In this document: piece after piece, positions 24,801 through 33,800 of the stretch
Numbering within the stretch: the first letter of the stretch is position 1
Layout: each line of letters starts with the position of its first letter
Assembly (NCBI GenBank): GCA_963693315.1
Contig: OY856186.1
Span: 94,266,132-94,330,131, forward strand
From: Diogma glabrata
Taxonomy: Eukaryota; Arthropoda; Insecta; Diptera; Cylindrotomidae
Direction of reading: 5' to 3'
DNA length: 64,000 nucleotides
The notes under the pieces: generated by a model
What the model was told of the DNA's origin: nothing
Databases searched by the model: none
The model's input: only the letters and a program-made list of their open reading frames with translations
Program-made: the position numbers and the translations under genes

Positions 24801-27800
24801 CTCGTTGTTTTTTATAAATATCGTCACCAGCAGTGCTCGGATGAAATCAGGTCCATAATGCCTCAGATATATGTTTTTCCCCGTTTTACTCGTCAATCGG
24901 TTTGTGCGGGCGGTCGGACTGTCGAGATTACTCACTGTCATAGTAATAGAATGCAAAAGGATTTCTTTGTGCGTACATCGTACACATGGAATGCTTTGCC
25001 CGAATCAATAGTCTCGAGTGCCTTCAATCCACAAAGATTTAAAAAAAGCGTCCACCCATACCTCAAGACGCATGTTGTTGTGGGACCTACGTCTTAAAAG
25101 GTATCTATGTGTTGTTGTGACACATTTTGTAATTCCTACTACACAACACTTCTTATTAAAAAAAAAAAAAAAATATAAATAAAATTCACAAATTCGAAAA
25201 TTTTATTTATTTTTCCGAAATTCTAAAAATATTGCAAAAATTATTGCAAAATCAAAAATACAAACTTTTTTCAAATTCCAAAAATATTTCAAAAATTAAA
25301 AAATCTCCGTGTCCAATTTCATGTGATATTGCACTTACATACAAACGGTTAATTTTTTTTTTCCAAAAAATAAATGAAATCATTTTTTTGACACACTTGA
25401 CAATATTTTTTTGACCAACTTATAATGCAATAAAATTCTCAATAATAATAATTTCATGTTCATTACATTTCATTTCATACAAAGAGCTAATTTTATTTTT
25501 TTCTAAAAAAACAAATGAAAATCATTCTTTTGACACACTTGACATTATTTTTTGACAAACTTATAATGCCATAATTCTCTATAGTAATAATGAAATTTCA
25601 TGTCATACAAATAGTTAATTTAATTTGTTTCCAAAAAATTGGGTAAAATAATAAATAAAAATCTTTCTTTTGACACACTTGACAACATTTTTTGACAAAC
25701 TTCTAATGCAATAATCTAGTTTTTGATCTCACATACCAATCCCGACCAATAAATAAATAAATAAAAAAATCACTTAAAATGAAAGATTTTTAAGCAAAAA
25801 ATATGCATATTTCCTTGTTTTGACACACTTGACGATTTTGTGACACACTTTCGTTTGGATTTTTAGAATTTTTTAGAATTTTTAGAATCCCTGCAGCCGT
25901 TTTCTAGATTTCGTCGGTTGTGACATTTTTTTTTTGCTTTTTTAGAATGAGTAGGTCCTAAAACGTCGAGTAATGCCAAACAAAGTGGGGGTAAGAATTT
26001 CACTTTTGGCTCATGAATGTAATACTTAGGTCTTAGGTCTTACCGAAGTAATAAAGGAAACATTATGTTTTGCTTAATAGAGGCATCTACTTGTTGGGAC
26101 CGACAATAGAATTATTTAAATACTAATTTTCGGGTTTTCTTGGTCAATGCACTAAAAAAAACATGTGCTATTTTCAATCGAAATGCAGTTGTCTCAACCT
26201 CACCGTGCGGTCAGATATGGCGAATCCAACTACGAAATTGCTTTAATTATAAACCGATGTAGTTGAGACAATCACACGAAATATTTATGTGAAAATAATA
26301 TGTAGTTCAATTAATCTCAAATAATTCAATTTTAAAATAAAAAATTCACGATATAAGGCCAAAGAAAATTTTTTTCAGGGAAACAGGTATCAACTTTAAT
26401 CGACTGTTATATTAGATATAACAATTTATATTTTATATAAACCTCATTCTGTCGATAGGAAAATGTTATCGTGTATCGTGTAGGTTTGCAAAAAATTTTT
26501 CTTTGCATGAATAATAAACTGCCAACTTCGGGGTGAGGTTGTCATTACTTCAATTTTTTTTTCAGTGTGCTATAACAATTATTTTGTCAATTTTTGTACG
26601 ATCGCAGGTAAAATTACTTATTATTAATAATTATAAATATAGCAAACAGGTTAACAATATTATTGCTGTCATTGCAGACAATTTTGATGAAAATTTTTAT
26701 GTTTTGTTGTTGTGTCAACTACAAAATAATTATGTGTCGCTCAACTAAAAATTATTATATATAAAAATAATTTTAAAATAATTGTATTTTGTAGATATAT
26801 TTTAATTTTATTATAAATATAATAGTGTTACGAGTACAGAAAAATCTAGACGATTACGGTCACTTCCAGAAAAATAAAATCAACAAAACACAACAGAAAG
26901 TGAATGAAATGAATAGTGTTGTTGTTGTTGTACATGTTCTTAGAATTAAGGTCTACACAAAACAAATGATTTTATGAATCAAATCAACGTAACGTAAAAT
27001 AATCGAATATTCTAATATTTTCTCAAGGTTTCTAAAAAGTGACCGCGAAATTTCTAGAGATTAAGCAGAATGTATATAAGGAAATTACCTCTTGTAGTTT
27101 TTAATTAGTCTTATTTTAAACTTGCGATAGTGAAGTTATTATAAAAGTGAAGAAGTAAATAAAGTTAAAACTGTTATTAAATAGAAATATTTTGTGTATT
27201 ATTTTGAACGTTGTGAATTGGAAATTTCTACAATAAACCGCTGGAGTTTCGAAGCTGTTGGAAGAATATTCTAGCTAGGAATATTGTTTGCTGTATTGTT
27301 TTCCTGTTGTTGTGGAACAGTTAAGGTGTTGAATACTTAATAAAACCTGTGTGTTTGCTTACTAATCAGTGATCGAACTCAGGAAGAGATTGGGAATTAC
27401 GTTTATCGAATTGTGAGTTAGGCCAATTCGAAGGAAGTTTGGAAAAACGTAACATTGGTGACAGCGGCGGGATTAGTTAGCTGTTAATAATGGTTTTATT
27501 AAGTGATTTGAAGGTTCTTGATTTAAAGAAAGAACTAGAACAACGTGGATTGGCAACAACCGGCAACAAAACTGAATTGACGATACGGCTTCGAGAAGCC
27601 ATGGAAGCTAGTGGAGTAGTTGTGGAAAGTTACCAGTTTGGAGTGATTAATACAAATGCTGATTCAGTAACAGTTGATGAAGAGAAAGGTTTTGTTGCGG
27701 AAACAACAATCTCATTGCCACCAGCAAATTGTGATTTTACGCAGTTAATGGCTATGATGCAACAGATGAGTTTGACCATCAGTCAACAAATGGCTGCAAA

Positions 27801-30800
27801 TAAGGAAGAAATCAGCTGCAACATCAATCAAAAATTGGCTGCAAATAAAGAAGAAATCAGTAACATCAATCAACGGTTAGAAGCAATAAACACAAACATT
27901 GCTATGAGTCGCGATGAAGTCAAACAAATTATGGATGAGAAACTTCAACAAATGTCAACGGCATTCGATGGAAAAGTTGAGAAGATTCAAAGTGAAATTC
28001 AAGATTTTGAGCATAAGGTTTTATCGAAAATTGATGATTTCGAAAAACGGCTGCAGGATGTTGAAACGACTAAAGTTGCTCCCCAGGTGGTACATCAAGT
28101 AGCAAATATCAAACTAAAACCACCATCATACGATGGAACAACATTCTTCGGCATTTTCAAGTTCCAGTTCGAGACTGCAGCAGATCAAAATGGGAACGCC
28201 GAAAATCGTCTAGCTGCATTGATGGTTACACTTAGAGGGGAAGCAGCTGAAGCATTACAGGCAGTACTAGAAAATGACCGGAAAAGTTATGCTGAGGTGA
28301 TGAATGCGTTGGAGCGTAAATATGGCAGCGACCATAAAAAGGAGTTATACAGAATTGAGTTAAAAGGTCGCTTGCAACGCAACGGAGAAAGCTTATAGGA
28401 TTATTCCTCGGCAGTGGAGCGGCTTGTTCATTTAGCACACTCAAATACACCACCATATTTCATGGAGAAGATGAAGATCGAGGCCTTCATTGATGGTATC
28501 CGAGATCCAGAAACCAGGATCAAAGTAATGACTACACCTAAGGCGACTTTCTATAATACAGTCGCATACGCAATGCAATATGAGATGGTACAGAGGATGT
28601 GTATACCATCTGGTAAATGCAGAAAAAAGAATGTAGAGGGGAACATCAAAGGAGAAGTATTGGCACACAGAAGTGGAAGCGACATCAGATGCTGGGTATG
28701 TGACGAAGAAGGTCACATGGCACGGGAGTGCAGGAAAACTAAAGAAGCAGATAGATCGTCGTTTTCTACGAAGAATATGGTAGTCGAAGACAAGCAGAAC
28801 AGAGGGTTCAGGAGCAGCAGTAGGAAAATCTTGTGTTGGATATGTAGAAAATCGGGCCATATCTCACAGGACTGCTGGAACAGGAAGCGTGATAGATCTT
28901 CGTCTCCTATTTAACGGAAGTCTGTTGAAGGTGCAACTGTAAAGCCAAAAAGTGAGGAGAATGCAGTCTACATTCCAATTTCAAGAATTGCGGTAAATGG
29001 TGAAAGCTTGGGTATCAACGGACAACTTGAAGGTAAAGGTTGCTTCATGACACTGGATACAGGTTCAGCTCGAACATTCGTTCGCAAAGGTTTAATTGAC
29101 GGTGTTTTGGAACCATCAGATGGATTGAAACTCCAAACAGTAACTGGAGAGTGTGCTGAAATAGAAGGTAAAAGAATCGCTGAAATAAAATTGGGAAATA
29201 ACTGCTATCAACAAGAGGTGCTATAAGTGGCAGACATTATGGATGAAGTCATTTTAGGGATGGACTTCATGAAGGCGAAGGGATTAGTCTTCGATTTTGG
29301 ATGTGGGATCCTAAAGGTTAATAATGTTCAGATGCCACTACTTGTGAATAAGGCAGAGTCAACAGGTATTGGCAGCGATGAGAAACTGTGCAGTGCAGAT
29401 GAAAATCCAGAACCATCATCCAAACAGATGACGGAAAGAAACGTCAACCGACGCAAACGTTTGAACAAACGCCGAAAGTTAAAAACGAAACAAGTTCAGG
29501 TCCTGTACGAAGTGAGCAATGTAAATGAAGTGGTTCAAATAGCTTCAAGTGGAAACGAATCGCAACTGAAAATGAAAATGGTTCATGGACATCGCAGTGT
29601 GAAACACTCAAAGGGAAGAGATAAGGAGCACTTTAGAGATAATGAGAATCCATATTCAGCACGGTGCGCTGACATAGAACAAAGTAATGGCCAAGGACTT
29701 AGAAAGGGACCGGAAGTAGTTCTAAACAGCCTGGGAAATAGAAAAAGAAAAAAAATGTTTGGATTCAACAATTGGAGGAGAGATCTAGATCCTGTTCGGG
29801 ACGAACAGGCTTAAGTGAAGGGTAATGTTACGAGTACAGAAAAATCTAGACGATTACGGTCACTTCCAGGAAAATAAAATCAACAAAACACAACAGAAAG
29901 TGAATGAAATAAATAGTGTTGTTGTTGTTGTACATGTTCTTAGAATTAAGGTCTACACAAAACAAATGATTTTATGAATCAAATCAACGTAACGTAAAAT
30001 AATCGAATATTCTAATATTTTCTCAAGGTTTCTAAAAAGTGACCGCGAAATTTCTAGAGATTAAGCAGAATGTATATAAGGAAATTACCTCTTGTAGTTT
30101 TGAATTAGTTTTATTTTAAACTTGCGATAGTGAAGTTATTATAAAAGTGATATTTAAAAGTAGTTTTTGTAAATAAAGTTATAACTGTTATTAAATAGAA
30201 ATATTTTGTGTATTATTTTGAACGTTGTGAATTGGAAATTTCTACAATAAACCGCTGGAGTTTCGAAGCTGTTGGAAGAATATTCTAGCTAGGAATATTG
30301 TTTGCTGTATTGTTTTCCTGTTGTTGTGGAACAGTTAAGGTGTTGAATACTTAATAAAACCTGGTGTGTTTGCTTACTAATCAGTGATCGAACTCAGGAA
30401 GAGATTGGGAATTACGTTTATCGAATTGTGAGTTAGGCCAATTCGAAGGAAGTTTGGAAAAACGTAACAATAGGAATATACTGTATTTGTTATTAAAACA
30501 AATTAAGTCATATTAAATAACAATTAAAATATCGCACCCCAAATTAAATATCGCACCCCAAGTTTGCATTCCAATAGAAATAAATAAAACTTATTTTTTT
30601 GCAATTTTACTAGCAACTTTTGTTTTAATACCTACCCTGCCGAATATTCTTGCAGGAAAATTATATAGGAACTTACATGATCATGATCATTTCTTGTAGA
30701 GAATTAGGACAAGAAGTTTACAAGATCATACAAGATTTACATAGGATCCTTTTATAGTTCATGTAAGATCCTAACAAAAATTCCTAGAAGAATTTTTGCT

Positions 30801-33800
30801 AGGGTAGTTAGTTGAAGTCGTTTTATTTTAGGCTCTAATCCGAGTAACAAAGCAGGTACTTCGAATTATATAGAACCCATAATTATTTTAAAACGTTTAG
30901 TTTTACACTCGTTTCTGCTAGACACAGGATATCACTCCTTTTTTAGTGAGCTAATAGTATTGACTAATAAACTGTAAACTACACGATTTCACGAACTAAC
31001 ATTTTCGTTTTTTTTTATTTTTTTTTTTAAGAAAATGTCGTGATTTTGTATTTAATAGAAAATTTTATATAAAATATTTGAAATTAGTTAAATTTATATT
31101 TTTTATAGTTTTAAATTTGAAAAAAATTTATACATATATACTTGAATAAAAATTGAAATAAATATTTACCTGAAAGTACTCGTCTTCCAATTTTTCATAG
31201 ATCGCATCGCATATTTCCTCAATTATATGCTGTATGGACGCTTTGGAAATTTAAAAAAGGTACATGAGAGTACTTTATGAATCACCGGTGGCCAGAAAAG
31301 GGAGGGTCACTGCCAATCTTTCGGCGGCAGTAATTGCCTTTCGGAGATGCGTGTCTTTTTTTTTCGATGAGTGGGCGATCCAAGTAGAGTAAATTACCAA
31401 AGTGCTCTGCACTCATTCGCAAAAAGTTGTTGAATAGCTCAGGGTCATTTTCCCGCAACATTGTGTGCAATTTCCAAAAAAAACTAGACCCTCTATCCGC
31501 ATGCAATTCACGAACCCATTTTGTTCTGTAATATTTTGGTTTTGGTTCCTCTTCGTCCATTAACAACAATTCAAAACCACACGTAATAACAGCATAAGCT
31601 AAACAACACCCAATTGCATTTTTTGTCACAATTTTTCATCCAATAATTAAAATTGTGAAAATGGCAAAAGAACAATTTATTGTTTTTGTAAACGCGTACA
31701 CACTAAATAATGACAGCACGACAACTGAACACATTTTTAATTTTTCTAGTTGAAAAAAAACAATACAGATTACAGATATCCACCTATATGAAAACAATGA
31801 CAACTGCAATGATATTTGCAATGAGTTTTTGACAAAAATATTGAAATAGTGTAAACAGTAAAAAATTCATTGCAGAAAAGTTTAGCAATGAAGTCATTGC
31901 AAACCATTGCAATGAATTCGCAATGACATTGCCGCAATAATATTGTACTAAAATGCGTATAGTGTAACTGTAAACCTTTGCATGTTTCATTGCTCATTGC
32001 AGTCATTGTTCATTGCATAACTCTGCAATAGTGTAAAGACGGCTTTAATATAACATTAATGACCGAGTGTCATTGAAAATTCAAAGATACACGCAGGGGT
32101 GCGTTTCGAAATTAACGATGGTTAACCGCGGTTAACTTTACTCTACCAAATGTCTTTCCATAATTAACCACAAAATAAAAAATTTACTGGATGACAGACT
32201 GTCGTTCCAAAACTATAAAAATTAGCTGTCATAGTAAATTGTCACGTCACTACTTTAACTTTGTTACTCAAGTCTAGACTAGAGTTTGTTGAGGTTCTAA
32301 TGTCGAAACGTATAAATATTTAAAACGACATGTCAACCGATTTATAAAACACAATATCATTTTTTAAAATAAAGAAAATTTTAATTGTTGTGAAAAAAAA
32401 GTTAGAAATTATATTGTTTTGTGAATATATCGTATATTTAATTATTATATACTAAGTATTCAATAATTTTTAGTGAAATGTTTTATTTTTATTATTTTTA
32501 TTTGATTCTGAAGACTGAAAAATAAATTATAGAAATAAAAAACACACTACATTTTTAGTTTTATTTATCGTAATTAGAATATTAGTTTTTATTATTTTTG
32601 AATTTTTAGCTTTCTTTTACAATTTAACTTTGATAGCTTTATTATGGTAATTTTAATTTAATATTTGACGTCACTATTTTGACTATGACATTAGTGACAT
32701 TATTACCTTATGGTTAACCGTGGTTAGTTTCGAAACGCACCCCAGTACATCTAGAAAATCATGTTACCTTCCCTTTTATGAGTCAACTACCCTAGTAAAA
32801 ATTGTTCACCAGTTAACTAATACAATTTAAAAAAAAAATATTAAACAACTACAGATAAGCAAAAAATATTGAAGTATTGATGATATTTTCATTGTATTTC
32901 TTAAAAGAAATAAATAAGTGATCCTGCGATGAATATTTTGATGAAGTTCTTAATTACTTTCATGATAATTATCAGCAACTAACATTTTTCACTCCCTCTC
33001 TTTACTCTCATTGCATTTTATGATTCATTTTGATATATCTTAAGGTGACCATTTTTTTTTCAATCAAAAGGAGGACAAAAAAATTTAAGAAAAAAGTACA
33101 ATGCAAATATTAGGTTATATAAAAAGTATCCGCCGTTTTGTTCAACTTTAAATGCAAGTTTTCCGGTCCGCATCATAGCATCGAAAAATCAAACCATCAA
33201 ATCGAGTTATAGATTATAGAACCGAAAATCAGTAGAACAAAGGTTCAAACCACCGAATTTTATATCATCGAATGGTTTTGAAATTGAAAAACATTAGATC
33301 GAAATATCATATCACCGAAAATTCATTTCGTCGAAAAGTCATTCCATCGAGACATCACATCACTGAAAATCATATAATTAAAAATTATTATTAAATATAT
33401 TAAACCGAATTTTATTTTATTCAAATCAATTTTAATGAAGTACATATATGTACCACTAATTATTAATTTACAACCTTTTGCCATTTTATGGATAGTTTCA
33501 TGATTCCATCGGGGTTGTACTTCTGTGAAGCACAAAACTTGAGCAAGTGATTTTCGGTTGGTCTGCTGTCGACATCTTTTTTTTATTTTAGACGTTTTGC
33601 AGAGATAAATCGTAGTAAGAATAGTTCCGAACATCAAAATTTCCCAACCCTGTTCATTAATTTTTTAAGGATCATCCAATATGTGTGTGCCATGTGGTCT
33701 AAAATTGTCATGATAAACATAATGGAAGAAAACAGTAAAAATACAATAAATTGAATTCATGACTGCGTACTAATAAAAACATCTCTGGACAGATTAGATT

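Larger units (their letters stand above)
26826..30469 (+). mobile_element. Gypsy-like LTR retrotransposon, gag-protease only (3.64 kb)
   Basis: Two near-identical LTRs (26826-27454 and 29826-30469) start tgttacgag and end aaaacgtaaca, with a short inverted tgttacg/cgtaaca. The 4-bp duplication atag flanks the element (26822-26825, 30470-30473). The primer-site region after the left LTR reads ttggtgacagcggcgggat. A weak purine tract (gtgaaggg) precedes the right LTR. The internal 2.37 kb encodes gag and protease but no reverse transcriptase, RNase H or integrase, so the copy is non-autonomous. The two LTRs differ by about six substitutions plus a short indel, pointing to a recent insertion. 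Confidence 0.94.

Noticed and set aside
27914..28860. Additional frames inside the gypsy internal region on both strands.
   Set aside because: They are shadows of the gag-protease frame, which has clear SAP, zinc-knuckle and protease motifs.
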